Counted from the stretch's first letter, positions 1-9,842 are shown. The stretch: DNA of 61,270 bases from XN24 sp964462675 (GCA_964462675.1 CAYWYS010000016.1:1-61270); one strand, 5' to 3'. The notes: a model not told the origin generated them from the letters alone. A program made the numbers and translations.

Positions 1-175
1 CTCTGCGTCTCTGCGTCTCTGCGTCTCTGCGTCTCTGCGTCTCTGCGTCTCTGCGTCTCTGCGTCTCTGCGGGCCCATCTCTGCGGGACCATCTCTGCGA
101 GAGCCAATCATTCTCTCTTCTCCGCGTCTCTGCGCCTCTGCGTCTCTGCGGGCCCATACTCTGCGCGACCCAACC
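1..175. repeat. CTCTGCGT tandem repeat (family D)
   Basis: An 8-bp unit, CTCTGCGT, runs almost perfectly from base 1 to about 70 and continues as decayed copies broken by GGGCCCAT and GGGACCAT to about 170. The left edge is cut by the window. It abuts the stop codon of the dehydrogenase at 176. Similar CGCAGAGACGCAGAGG-type blocks recur at about 16362-16380, 27437-27486 and 32082-32121, always between genes. No coding sense is visible. Confidence 0.9.
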
Positions 176-1444
<1,269 letters not shown>

Positions 1445-1573
1445 GGTAGGCAATGGCATGTTCTGGCTGTCCTTGTGGCCATCTGGGGGGGCCGCCATGG
1501 CGGCTTTCAACCCGGCCATGTTACGGGCATGACGGCTGGCGCGGCAAAGACGGGCTTCACAGAACGCCTTTTC

Positions 1574-1602
1574 TTGGCGGCGGCTGCCGGGCCGTCTATC
1601 AT
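1574..1602 (+). promoter_or_regulatory. Putative sigma70 promoter of the mrp operon
   Basis: TTGGCG at 1574-1579 and TATCAT at 1597-1602 are separated by exactly 17 bp and lie 25 bp upstream of the GTG start of mrpE. This would give a leader of only about 17 nt. The call rests on match to consensus and position alone. Confidence 0.5.
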
Positions 1603-1626
1603 GGCCGCTTTGCCACGGGACGCCCG

Positions 1627-2151
1627 GTGAACAGGCAATTCCTCAATTTTGCGCTGATGGGACTGGTGCTGGCGGCCGTCTGGCTGCTGCTGTCGGGCCT
1701 TTTCAAGCCCCTGCTGATGGGGCTCGGGGCGGTCTCGGTGCTGCTGTGCCTGTGGCTGGCCGGGCGCATGAAGATCGTGGATGCCGAGAACCACCCGGTC
1801 TGGGCGGCCATCCATTACGTCCCCTATTGGCCCTGGCTGTCGGTCGAGATCGTCAAGTCCAGCCTGGAGGTGGCCCGCCGGGTGCTGTCGCCGTCGATGC
1901 CGATCAGCCCGACGGTGTTCGAGGTGCGCTCCACCCAGCGGACCATGGTCGGCCGGGTCGTGCTGGCCAACTCGATCACGCTGACGCCGGGGACCGTGAC
2001 GCTCGACATCGACGGCGATCGCCTCCAGGTCCATGCGCTGTCGCGCGACACCGTGGAGGCCATGCGGGACGGGGAAATGGACCGGCGGGTGACCCGGGCC
2101 GAAGGCCGTGGTCCGCAGCAGGACACGCAGGCCGGGACCGCGCCGCAATGA
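1627..2151 (+). CDS. mrpE: Mrp antiporter subunit E
   Basis: This is the small membrane subunit E (MnhE/PhaE family, about 174 residues) of the multisubunit monovalent cation/proton antiporter. Two hydrophobic helices occupy residues about 5-45 and are followed by the family's cytoplasmic part with YWPWLSVEIVKSSLEVARRV and SITLTPGTVTLDI, both characteristic of MnhE. I chose the GTG at 1627 because the N-terminal helix follows at once; in-frame sequence further upstream overlaps the promoter. It is the first gene of a run whose stops and starts overlap by one to four bases, so translation is probably coupled. Confidence 0.9.
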   Translation: MNRQFLNFALMGLVLAAVWLLLSGLFKPLLMGLGAVSVLLCLWLAGRMKIVDAENHPVWAAIHYVPYWPWLSVEIVKSSLEVARRVLSPSMPISPTVFEVRSTQRTMVGRVVLANSITLTPGTVTLDIDGDRLQVHALSRDTVEAMRDGEMDRRVTRAEGRGPQQDTQAGTAPQ

Positions 2152-2423
2152 TCGAGGCGGCGATCCTGTCGATCCTCGTGACGATGGCGCTGGCGGTGAC
2201 CCGGGCGCTGCTCGGCAAGACCGTCTACGACCGCATCCTCGCGGTCAACGTGTTCGGCACCAAGACAGTGCTCCTGATCGCGGCGCTGGCCTTCCTGTCG
2301 GGCCGGCCGGACGTCCTCGACATCGCCGTCGCCTACGCGCTGATCAACTTCATCGGCGTGATCGCCGTGCTGCGCTACTTCGAGTACGGCGGCTCCGAGG
2401 GCGCACGGCGGGGGACCGAGTGA
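2148..2423 (+). CDS. mrpF: Mrp antiporter subunit F
   Basis: This 91-residue, three-helix protein is subunit F of the Mrp complex (MnhF/PhaF family, normally 85-95 residues). The stretch TVYDRILAVNVFGTKT between helices one and two is the family signature. The ATG overlaps the TGA of mrpE (ATGA, 2148-2151), indicating translational coupling. It works as an accessory membrane subunit in cation/proton exchange; no catalytic role of its own is known. Confidence 0.92.
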   Translation: MIEAAILSILVTMALAVTRALLGKTVYDRILAVNVFGTKTVLLIAALAFLSGRPDVLDIAVAYALINFIGVIAVLRYFEYGGSEGARRGTE

Positions 2424-2752
2424 TGGCGCTGCTGGTCGACCTGCTGAGCTGGGCGCTGATCCTGATCGGCGGGGCCTTCGGCATCATCGGCGGCATCGGC
2501 CTGCTGCGCCTGCCCGATTTCTTCAGCCGCATCCATGCCGCCAGCCTGACCGACTCGATGTGCGCGCCGTGCATCATCGCCGGGCTGATGCTGCAGTCCG
2601 GCTTCACGCTGGTGACCGTCAAGCTGGCCTTCCTCGTCGTGTTCCTGTTCCTGACGAGCCCGACGGCCTCGCACGCGCTCGCCAAGGCGGCGCTGCACGG
2701 CGGGCTGGCGCCGGGTCACGAGAAGGCGGCGGGCGCGGAGTCGCGCGACTGA
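2423..2752 (+). CDS. mrpG: Mrp antiporter subunit G
   Basis: This is the MnhG/PhaG subunit, 109 residues with three hydrophobic segments. GLLRLPDFFSRIHAAS and the later FLTSPTASHALAKAAL are the conserved MnhG motifs. Its ATG shares one base with the TGA of mrpF. A short hydrophilic tail follows the last helix. With E and F it forms the small-subunit set placed first in this operon, unlike the Bacillus-type A-to-G order. Confidence 0.93.
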   Translation: MALLVDLLSWALILIGGAFGIIGGIGLLRLPDFFSRIHAASLTDSMCAPCIIAGLMLQSGFTLVTVKLAFLVVFLFLTSPTASHALAKAALHGGLAPGHEKAAGAESRD

Positions 2753-3756
2753 TGGACGTCCTCGTAGACATCGTCCTGCTGGCCTTCATGGCGATCTGCG
2801 CGATCGCGATCCTCAAGCTGCGCGACCTGTTCGCGGTGGCCATGATGTTCGGCCTGTTCAGCCTGATCTCGGCCGGCCTGTTCACCACCATGGGCGCGCC
2901 GGACGTGGCCTTCACTGAGGCCGCGGTGGGCGCCGGGATCTCGACGATCCTGGTGCTCGCGACGCTGGCGCAGACGGCGCGGCGCGAGCAGAGCCAGGTC
3001 GGCCGGCGCGTGCTGCTGCCGCTCGTAGTGGTCTGGATCACCGGCGCCGTGCTGGTCTACGGGACCGCCGACCTGCCGGATTTCGGCGACCCGGCGGCCC
3101 CCGCGCACACGCATGTCGCCGCCTATTACCTGGAAAAATCCGGCGAGGACATCGGCATCCCGAACGTGGTGGCCTCCGTGCTGGCCAGCTACCGCGGTTA
3201 CGACACGCTCGGCGAGGTCGTGGTGGTGTTCTCCGCCGTCATCGGGGTCATCGCGCTGCTCGGACTACGGCGCCGCAAGCCCGGCCTGGAAGACTCGCCG
3301 GCCGCGCTCAGCGAGCACCACGTGCTGAAAGTCATCGCCAAGCTCGTCGTGCCGATCATCCTGCTGTTCGGGCTGTACGTGCAGTTCCATGGCGAGTACA
3401 GCCCCGGCGGCGGCTTCCAGGCCGGCGTGCTGTTCGCCGCCGGCATCATCCTGTATGCGCTGGTGTTCGGCCTCGACGCGGCGCGCGCCGTGATCCCGCC
3501 GCGGCTGCTCGGCGTCCTGCCCGCGACCGGCGTGCTGATTTTCGGCGGCGTCGGCCTGTTGACACTGTTGCTCGGCGGCGGCTACCTGGACTACAACGCG
3601 CTCGGCGCCGACCCGCAGTCGGCCCAGCAGCTCGGCATCCTGCTGGTCGAGATCGGCGTCGGCGTGACCGTCGCGTCGGTGATGCTGGTGATCTATTTCA
3701 CGTTCGCCGAGCGGGGGCGCGGCAAGCGGCCCGACAACGGCGAGGCCGGCGCATGA
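2752..3756 (+). CDS. mrpB: DUF4040-MnhB fusion, Mrp subunit (MrpA C-terminal part plus MrpB)
   Basis: This 334-residue membrane protein combines two modules that are usually on separate subunits. Residues about 1-80 are the DUF4040 module found at the C-terminal end of MrpA (AMMFGLFSLISAGLFTTMGA, DVAFTEAAVGAG). Residues about 185-325 are MnhB, with HGEYSPGGGFQAG. The linker holds a predicted extracytoplasmic loop and further helices. The ATG overlaps the TGA of mrpG. This layout means the antiporter-like N-terminal half of MrpA is encoded elsewhere, most likely by one of the three large NuoL/N-like genes downstream. Confidence 0.88.
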   Translation: MDVLVDIVLLAFMAICAIAILKLRDLFAVAMMFGLFSLISAGLFTTMGAPDVAFTEAAVGAGISTILVLATLAQTARREQSQVGRRVLLPLVVVWITGAVLVYGTADLPDFGDPAAPAHTHVAAYYLEKSGEDIGIPNVVASVLASYRGYDTLGEVVVVFSAVIGVIALLGLRRRKPGLEDSPAALSEHHVLKVIAKLVVPIILLFGLYVQFHGEYSPGGGFQAGVLFAAGIILYALVFGLDAARAVIPPRLLGVLPATGVLIFGGVGLLTLLLGGGYLDYNALGADPQSAQQLGILLVEIGVGVTVASVMLVIYFTFAERGRGKRPDNGEAGA

Positions 3757-4106
3757 GCCTCTTCGCGCACTACAACTACGACGTCGCGATCGTGCTCGCG
3801 ATGGTCGGCATGTACACGATGATTTCCCGCACCAACCTGGTCAAGAAGGTCGTCGGGCTGAACATCTTCCAGGTGTCGGTGTTCATCCTGTTCATCAGCT
3901 TCGGCGTCGTGGATGGCGGCACGGTGCCGATCCTCGCCGAGGGCTACACGCGCTACTCCAACCCGCTGCCGCACGTGCTGATCCTGACGGCGATCGTCGT
4001 CGGGGTCGCGACGACAGCCGTGGCGCTGGCGCTCGTGGTGCGCATCCGCGAGACCTACGGCACCGTCGAGGAAGACCAGGTGCACGCCAAGGACGACGAG
4101 CCCTGA
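3753..4106 (+). CDS. mrpC: Mrp antiporter subunit C (NuoK-like)
   Basis: This 117-residue protein has three hydrophobic helices and is homologous to NuoK/MnhC. NLVKKVVGLNIFQVSVFILF is the conserved helix-two region, and DPLPH-like NPLPHVLILTAIVVGVATTA is the third-helix signature. It starts within the stop of the preceding gene (ATGA). In the Mrp complex it sits between the small subunits and the large antiporter-like subunit D. Confidence 0.93.
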   Translation: MSLFAHYNYDVAIVLAMVGMYTMISRTNLVKKVVGLNIFQVSVFILFISFGVVDGGTVPILAEGYTRYSNPLPHVLILTAIVVGVATTAVALALVVRIRETYGTVEEDQVHAKDDEP

Positions 4107-4120
4107 GCACCGCGCATCAC

Positions 4121-5581
4121 ATGCTCGCGCTGATCGTCGTCGTGCCGCTGCTCGGCGCGGCGGTGGCCGCGTTGCTGCCGGCCGGCCGGCTGCCGTGGCT
4201 GTGGGCCACGGCGGTCAGCTGGTTCATGCTGTTCGCCGCCATCGTGCTGGCCGCCCAGGTCATGGATCTCGGCGTGCTGAGCTACGCGATGGGCGGCTGG
4301 GCGCCGCCGATCGGCATCGAGTATCGCCTCGATCCCGCCAACGCGCTGCTTGCTTTGCTGGTCGCCGGCCTGGCGGCCGTGGTAATGCCGTTCGCTGGGC
4401 AGAGCCTCGCCGCGGAAGTGCCGGTCGAGAAGTCGCCGTATCTCTATGCCGCCATGCTGCTGTTCCTGGCCGGGCAGATGGGCATCGCGGTCACCGGCGA
4501 TGCCTTCAACGTGTTCGTGTTCCTCGAAATTTCCTCGCTGGCGACCTACACGCTGATTGCGCTCGGCCGCAACCGCCGCGCGCTGACGGCGTCTTTCTCC
4601 TACCTGATCATGGGCACCGTCGGCGCGACCTTCTTCCTGATCGGGGTCGGCCTGCTGTACGCGATGACCGGCACGCTGAACATGGCCGACCTCGCGGTGC
4701 GCATCCCGGACGTGGCTGCGACGCGCACCGTGCACACGGCGTATGCGTTCATCGTCGTTGGCATCTGCCTGAAGCTGGCGCTGTTCCCGCTGCACCTGTG
4801 GCTGCCGAGCGCCTACACCTATGCGCCGAGTGCGGTCACGGCGCTGATGGCCGCCACGGCGACCAAGGTGGCGATCTACGTGCTGGTGCGCTTCATCTAC
4901 ACGGTGTTCGGGCCGGCCTTCTCGTTCGGCGACATGCCGACGGTGTACCTGCTGGTGCCGCTGGCGGTGGTCGGCCTGCTGAGCACCTCGGTGGTCGCGA
5001 TCGGCCAGGACAAGATCAAGCGTATGCTGGCGTACTCGTCGGTCGCGCAGATCGGCTACATGGTGCTCGGCATCGGCATGGCGACGACCCTCGGCCTGAC
5101 GGCCGCGCTGCTGCACGTGTTCAACCACGCCTTGATGAAGGGCGCGCTGTTCATGGCGCTCGGCTGCATCGCGATCCGCTTCGGCACCTCGGAGCTGCAG
5201 GTGTTTCGCGGCCTCGGCCGGCGCATGCCGTTCACGATGGCGGCCTTCGTTGCCGGCGGCCTGAGCCTGATCGGCGTGCCGCTGACGGTCGGTTTCATCA
5301 GCAAGTGGTACCTGGTGCTGGCGGCGATCGAGCTCGGCTGGTGGCCGATCGTCGCCGTCATCATCATCGGCTCGCTGCTCGCGGTCATCTACATCTGGCG
5401 GGTCTTCGAGGTCGCCTACTTCCAGCAGGGCGACAGCACTGAGCGCTGCGAGGCGCCGCTGGGGCTGCTGGTGCCGACCTGGATCCTGATCCTGGCGAAC
5501 TTCTGGTTCGGCATAGACACCCGCGTCACGGTGGGGATCGCGGAACGGGCCGCTTCGATGCTGATGGGCGGCACGCCATGA
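4121..5581 (+). CDS. mrpD: Mrp antiporter subunit D, first copy
   Basis: This 486-residue polytopic protein belongs to the MrpD/NuoN/NuoL proton-pump family and is predicted to form a proton or cation path. FVFLEISSLATYTLIALGRN contains the conserved helix-five glutamate, and PLHLWLPSAYTYAPSAV followed by TATKVAIYVLVRF carries the helix-seven lysine. It begins 14 bp after mrpC. It is the first of three large paralogues in the operon, and its position right after mrpC matches canonical mrpD. Confidence 0.92.
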   Translation: MLALIVVVPLLGAAVAALLPAGRLPWLWATAVSWFMLFAAIVLAAQVMDLGVLSYAMGGWAPPIGIEYRLDPANALLALLVAGLAAVVMPFAGQSLAAEVPVEKSPYLYAAMLLFLAGQMGIAVTGDAFNVFVFLEISSLATYTLIALGRNRRALTASFSYLIMGTVGATFFLIGVGLLYAMTGTLNMADLAVRIPDVAATRTVHTAYAFIVVGICLKLALFPLHLWLPSAYTYAPSAVTALMAATATKVAIYVLVRFIYTVFGPAFSFGDMPTVYLLVPLAVVGLLSTSVVAIGQDKIKRMLAYSSVAQIGYMVLGIGMATTLGLTAALLHVFNHALMKGALFMALGCIAIRFGTSELQVFRGLGRRMPFTMAAFVAGGLSLIGVPLTVGFISKWYLVLAAIELGWWPIVAVIIIGSLLAVIYIWRVFEVAYFQQGDSTERCEAPLGLLVPTWILILANFWFGIDTRVTVGIAERAASMLMGGTP

Positions 5582-7044
5582 GCGCCGCCATCGCGCTGGA
5601 GTTCGCGATCCTCGTGCCGCTGCTCGGCGCGCTGCTGATCGTGCTGGCCGGGCGCTGGCCGAACCTGCGCGAGGCCGTCACGCTGGTCACGGCGCTTACG
5701 CTGTTCGGCGTCGTGCTGCGCATCCTGTGGGGCCTGACCCACGAGGAAGTCATCGAGATCACGCTGATCGAGATGCTGCCCGGGCTGAGCATCTCGCTGC
5801 ACACCGAGCCCTTGTCGATCCTGTTCGCGGCCGTTGCCAGCGGGCTGTGGATCGTGACCTCGGTGTACTCGATCGGTTACATGCGCGGCAACGACGAGCA
5901 GCACCAGACGCGCTTCTACGCCTGTTTTGCGATTGCGCTGGCCGGCGCGATGGGCGTCGCGTTCGCGTCGAACCTGCTGACGCTGTTCGTGTTCTACGAA
6001 GTGCTGACGCTGTCGACCTACCCGCTGGTGGCACACAAGGGCGACGAGAATGCCAAGCGCGGCGCCCGCACCTACCTGGGTATTTTGCTGGCGACCTCGA
6101 TCGGGCTGCTGCTGCCGGCGATCATCTGGACCTGGCACGTCGCCGGCACGCTGGACTTCAAGCCGGGCGGCATCCTCGAGGGCAACATCTCCGACGGCCT
6201 GGCGGCGGTGCTGCTGCTGATGTTCGTGCTCGGCGTCGGCAAGGCGGCGGTCATGCCGGTGCACCGCTGGCTGCCGGCTGCGATGGTGGCGCCGACGCCG
6301 GTCTCCGCACTGCTGCACGCGGTGGCCGTCGTCAAGGCCGGCGTGTTCTCGATCACCAAGATCGTCATCTACATCTTCGGGCTGGACTTCCTGGCGGACG
6401 TGCCCGCCGAGCGCTACCTCGTCTACCTGGTGGGCTTCACGATCATCACCGCATCCGTGGTCGCGCTGCGGCAGACAAACATCAAGCGGATGCTGGCCTA
6501 TTCCACGATCAGCCAGCTGTCGTACATCGTGCTGGCGGCGCTGGTGCTGGCACCGCTGTCCGAAATCGGCGCGGCGGTGCACATCGTCGCGCATGCTTTC
6601 GGCAAGATCACGCTGTTCTTTGCGGCCGGGGCGATCTACATCGCCTCGAAGAAGACCGAGGTCACGCAGCTGTCCGGCATCGGCCGGCGCATGCCCTGGA
6701 CGATGACGGCCTTCGCGATCGGCGGCTTGTCGATGGTCGGCGTGCCGCCGACGGCCGGCTTCGTGTCGAAGTGGTACATGATCGCCGGCGCGTTCCAGAA
6801 CGACAATTACTTCGTGCTCGCGGTGCTGGTCATCGCCACCGCCTTGAACGCGGGCTATTTCCTGCCGATCATTTTCCGGGCGTTCTTCGACAAGGAGGAC
6901 CAGCCGCCGCAGAAGGATCACGGCGAGGCGCCGTGGCAGATGGTCGCGGCGCTGACGACGACTGCGGCGCTGGTGCTGTTGTTCTTCGTCTACAACGGCC
7001 CGGTCGTGGCGCTGGAGTACGGCATCTTGAGGGGGTCGGGATGA
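5578..7044 (+). CDS. Mrp antiporter subunit D, second copy
   Basis: This 488-residue MrpD/NuoN-family protein is a paralogue of the preceding gene. FVFYEVLTLSTYPLVAHKG has the conserved glutamate, and MPVHRWLPAAMVAPTPVSAL plus VVKAGVF has the pump lysine. The ATG overlaps the previous stop (ATGA). Duplicate mrpD genes are known from cyanobacterial-type (group 3) mrp loci, so I infer that this copy fills one of the pump positions normally supplied by MrpA. No damage to the frame is seen. Confidence 0.9.
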   Translation: MSAAIALEFAILVPLLGALLIVLAGRWPNLREAVTLVTALTLFGVVLRILWGLTHEEVIEITLIEMLPGLSISLHTEPLSILFAAVASGLWIVTSVYSIGYMRGNDEQHQTRFYACFAIALAGAMGVAFASNLLTLFVFYEVLTLSTYPLVAHKGDENAKRGARTYLGILLATSIGLLLPAIIWTWHVAGTLDFKPGGILEGNISDGLAAVLLLMFVLGVGKAAVMPVHRWLPAAMVAPTPVSALLHAVAVVKAGVFSITKIVIYIFGLDFLADVPAERYLVYLVGFTIITASVVALRQTNIKRMLAYSTISQLSYIVLAALVLAPLSEIGAAVHIVAHAFGKITLFFAAGAIYIASKKTEVTQLSGIGRRMPWTMTAFAIGGLSMVGVPPTAGFVSKWYMIAGAFQNDNYFVLAVLVIATALNAGYFLPIIFRAFFDKEDQPPQKDHGEAPWQMVAALTTTAALVLLFFVYNGPVVALEYGILRGSG

Positions 7045-7313
7045 GCGAACACGACCGCAAGCCGGCGGAACTGCACTGGCTGGTGCGCCCGGCGACGATT
7101 CGCCGGCTGTGGGTGATTTTCGGCATCGTGCTCGCGCTGACCGTGGCCGCGGGGCTGATGCTTGGACCCCACGGCCATTTCGGCATCGACGGCACCTTCG
7201 GCTTCCATGCCTGGTACGGCTTCATCACCTGCGTCGCGATGGTCGTGGTCGCGAAATTGCTCGGCTTCCTGGTCAAGCGCCCCGAGAACTATTACCGGGA
7301 CCGCGATGTTTGA
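7041..7313 (+). CDS. Small two-helix membrane protein of the mrp operon
   Basis: This 90-residue protein is intact and overlaps its neighbours on both sides (ATGA with the upstream gene; its last eight bases overlap the next start). Two hydrophobic helices span residues about 24-45 and 61-78, separated by a His- and Gly-rich loop (GPHGHFGIDGTFGFHAWYG). The C-terminus is basic and tyrosine-rich. I do not recognise a named family. Placement between two large antiporter subunits and tight coupling suggest an assembly or accessory subunit of this Mrp variant. Confidence 0.8.
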   Translation: MSEHDRKPAELHWLVRPATIRRLWVIFGIVLALTVAAGLMLGPHGHFGIDGTFGFHAWYGFITCVAMVVVAKLLGFLVKRPENYYRDRDV

Positions 7314-8991
7314 GATCATCATTCCGCCGGCCTTGATCCTGCTGATCGGCGCCTTCCTGGTCGCGATCGTGCAGCCGGCGCTGCGCCCGATGATCGCGCT
7401 GGGCGCGCCGCTGGCGACGCTGTACGCCATCTGGCAGGTCCCGGACGGCATCCTGCTGAGCGCGACCTTCCTCGGCTACGAGGTGCAGCTCATCGAGGGC
7501 GGGCCGTTGCGGCGCCTGTTCGCGACCGTGTTCGCGATCATGGCCTTCGGCGGCGCATTGTTCTCCTTCAAGCAGGCCAAGTGGTACGAACTGGCGGCCG
7601 CGATGGCCTATGCCTCGGGCGCCATCGGCGTCAGTTTCGCCGGCGACCTGATCGTGATGTTCGTGTTCTGGGAGCTGATGGCGCTGTTCTCGGTGGTCGT
7701 GGTGTGGTCCGGCGGCACCTTCGGCTCGAAGCGCGCCGGCATCCGCTACATCATCATGCACCTGCTCGGTGGCATCCTCCTGAAGATCGGCATCGAGGGC
7801 ATCATGGTGCACACCGGCTCGGTCGAGATCCGGCCGCTGGTGCTGGACAACTTCGACACCTGGCTGGTGTTCATCGGCATCCTCGTCAATGCCGCGGCGC
7901 CGCCGGTCAGCGCGTGGCTTGCCGACGCCTACCCGGAGTCCTCGCCGACCGGCTCGGTGTTCCTGTCGGCGTTCACGACCAAGACGGCGGTGCTGGCGCT
8001 GATCCTGCTGTTCCCCGGCCAGCCCTTGCTGATCTGGATCGGGCTGTGGATGGTGTTCTACGGCATCATCTACGCGCTGCTGGAGAACGACATCCGGCGG
8101 ATCCTGTCGTATTCCATCATCAACCAGGTCGGCTTCATGGTCGTCGCCGTCGGCATCGGCACCGAGCTGGCGCTGAACGGCGCGGCGGCGCATGCCTTCG
8201 CGCACATCTTCTACAAGGCACTGCTGTTCATGAGCGCCGGCGCGGTCATCTACCAGACCGGCAAGAACAAGTGCACCGAGCTCGGCGGGCTGTACCAGAG
8301 CATGCCGGTGACGACCATCTGCGGCATCATCGGCGCGCTGTCGATCTCGTCGTTCCCGCTGACCTCGGGCTTCGTGACCAAGGGACTGACGACCGTGTCG
8401 GCCGCGGAGGCGCATCTGGGCGTCGTCTGGTTCCTGCTGGCCGCGGCCTCGGCAGGCGTGTTCCTGCATGCCGGCATCAAGTTCCCGTGGTTCGTGTTCT
8501 TCCAGAAGGACTCGGGGCTGCGACCGAAGGACCCGCCGTGGAACATGCAGGCGGCGATGGTGCTGATGGCGGTGCTGTGCATCGTCATCGGGGTCTTCCC
8601 GCAACTCCTGTACTGGATGCTGCCCTACCCGGTCGAAGTCGAGCCCTATACCGCGGAGCACGTCATCAACATGCTGCAGCTGCTGCTGTTCGCCGGCCTG
8701 GCATTCTTCGTCATGCTGCCGATGATGAAGCGCACGCTGACCATCAGCCTCGATCTCGACTGGTTCTGGCGCGTCGCGTGGGTCAGCGTGTTCCGTGTTC
8801 TCGAGCGCGTGATGAACGGCCTGCGCCGGCTGCTCGGCGGCGGCGCCCAGGCCTTGCTGAAGCGCTGCTCGGACGAGTTGATGCGCTACCACGGCGCGCA
8901 AGGCGTGCTCGCGCGTGCCTGGCCGACCGGCAGCATGTTGCTGTGGGTCGCGGTCCTGCTCGCGGTCTTCATGATCGCGCGCTACGCTTAG
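7306..8991 (+). CDS. Large MrpA/MrpD-like antiporter subunit, third copy
   Basis: This 561-residue protein is the third NuoL/N/MrpD-family subunit. MFVFWELMALFSVVVVW holds the conserved glutamate; SAWLADAYPESSPTGSVFLS and AFTTKTAVLAL are the pump-helix region. A C-terminal extension after residue about 430 contains extra helices and an Arg-rich amphipathic stretch (WRVAWVSVFRVLERVMNGLR), recalling the lateral extension of NuoL/MrpA. I chose the ATG at 7306, which overlaps the upstream stop region. I infer that it replaces the N-terminal half of MrpA, whose C-terminal part is on the DUF4040-MnhB protein. Confidence 0.86.
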   Translation: MFEIIIPPALILLIGAFLVAIVQPALRPMIALGAPLATLYAIWQVPDGILLSATFLGYEVQLIEGGPLRRLFATVFAIMAFGGALFSFKQAKWYELAAAMAYASGAIGVSFAGDLIVMFVFWELMALFSVVVVWSGGTFGSKRAGIRYIIMHLLGGILLKIGIEGIMVHTGSVEIRPLVLDNFDTWLVFIGILVNAAAPPVSAWLADAYPESSPTGSVFLSAFTTKTAVLALILLFPGQPLLIWIGLWMVFYGIIYALLENDIRRILSYSIINQVGFMVVAVGIGTELALNGAAAHAFAHIFYKALLFMSAGAVIYQTGKNKCTELGGLYQSMPVTTICGIIGALSISSFPLTSGFVTKGLTTVSAAEAHLGVVWFLLAAASAGVFLHAGIKFPWFVFFQKDSGLRPKDPPWNMQAAMVLMAVLCIVIGVFPQLLYWMLPYPVEVEPYTAEHVINMLQLLLFAGLAFFVMLPMMKRTLTISLDLDWFWRVAWVSVFRVLERVMNGLRRLLGGGAQALLKRCSDELMRYHGAQGVLARAWPTGSMLLWVAVLLAVFMIARYA

Positions 8992-8996
8992 GCCTT

Positions 8997-9101
8997 ATGC
9001 GCGACGTCCACGTGATGCCGCCGCTCGGCAGCCTGGAGATCGACGCGGCCGGTGCCGCGCTGGTCGCGGACTGGATTGCCGGGCTGGGGGGCTGCCCCTA
9101 G
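8997..9101 (+). pseudogene. 34-codon remnant with a cytochrome/PQQ-dehydrogenase-like C-terminal tail
   Basis: A short open frame begins five bases after the mrp operon and ends in TAG at 9099-9101. It reads MPPLGSLEIDAAGAALVADW followed by IAGLGGCP. The pattern MPPL..xxDxxGxxLxxxWI is what I associate with the C-terminal end of secreted c-type cytochromes and PQQ-dependent sugar dehydrogenases. No upstream part of such a gene is present, so I read it as a 3' relic rather than a gene. Its stop overlaps the stop codon of dnaQ on the other strand through a shared CTAG. Confidence 0.4.
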
Positions 9102-9829
9102 CTTCCGCCCGTGTTGTCCGCGGCGCCGCGGCGCCACAGGCACGGGGCGCCCGCGGCCTGGTCGAGGCGATCGAGCGCGGCTTCATGTGCCGCGAGCTCC
9201 GCGGCCGTCGCGCGCTGCACGACCAGCGCCAGGCCCTTGCGGTTGATCTTCTTGCGGCGCTTGCGGCCGATCTCGCTGCTGCCGGTCTCGGCATTCAGGC
9301 CCAGCTCGGCCTGGCCGCCGGTCATCGCGAGGAACACTTCCGCGAGCAGCTGCGCGTCGAGCAGCGCGCCGTGCAGGTCGCGGCCGGAGTTGTCGACGCC
9401 GTAGCGCTTGCAGAGCGCATCGAGGCTCTGCCGCTGGCCGGGGTGCAGCTGGCGCGCCAGCATCAGCGTGTCGAGGATGCCGCAGATCTCGATGACCGGC
9501 GGCCGCGGCGGATCGAGTCGCGCCAGCTCGGCGTCGAGGAAGCCGACGTCGAAGGCGGCATTATGGATCACCAGCTCGGCGCCCTCGACGAACTCGAGAA
9601 ACTCGGCCGCGATCTCGCCGAAGCGCGGCTTGTCGGCGAGGAACTTGCTCGACAGGCCATGCACGTCTTCGGCCGCGCGGTCGATCTCGCGTTCCGGGTT
9701 CAGGTACTGGTGGAAAGTCCGGCCGGTCGGACGCCGGTTGACGATCTCGACGCAGCCGATCTCGATGACGCGGTGACCCTCGGCGGGTTCCAGGCCGGTC
9801 GTCTCGGTGTCGAGGACGATCTGTCGCAT
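9098..9829 (-). CDS. dnaQ: DNA polymerase III epsilon subunit (3'-5' proofreading exonuclease)
   Basis: The protein has 243 residues, close to E. coli DnaQ. Exo I reads VLDTETTGLEP with the metal-binding Asp and Glu; Exo II is HNAAFDVGFLDAEL; Exo III is HGALLDAQLLAEVF with the conserved His and Asp. The C-terminal half carries the linker and polymerase-binding part. It removes mispaired bases during replication. It follows rnhA on the same strand with a 13-bp gap; pairing of dnaQ with rnhA is common in gammaproteobacteria, although in E. coli the two are divergent. Confidence 0.96.
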   Translation of the reverse strand: MRQIVLDTETTGLEPAEGHRVIEIGCVEIVNRRPTGRTFHQYLNPEREIDRAAEDVHGLSSKFLADKPRFGEIAAEFLEFVEGAELVIHNAAFDVGFLDAELARLDPPRPPVIEICGILDTLMLARQLHPGQRQSLDALCKRYGVDNSGRDLHGALLDAQLLAEVFLAMTGGQAELGLNAETGSSEIGRKRRKKINRKGLALVVQRATAAELAAHEAALDRLDQAAGAPCLWRRGAADNTGGS

Positions 9830-9842
9830 CGCTTGAGGTCGC

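Noticed and set aside
1..175. Possible CRISPR array
   Set aside because: Units are 8 bp and contiguous, with no spacers of uniform length and no cas genes.
4055..8901. Long leftward frames (357, 501 and 542 codons) opposite the mrp operon
   Set aside because: All are His/Gln/Arg/Asp-rich antisense products of membrane-protein genes, with no hydrophobic core, motif or ribosome-binding site.
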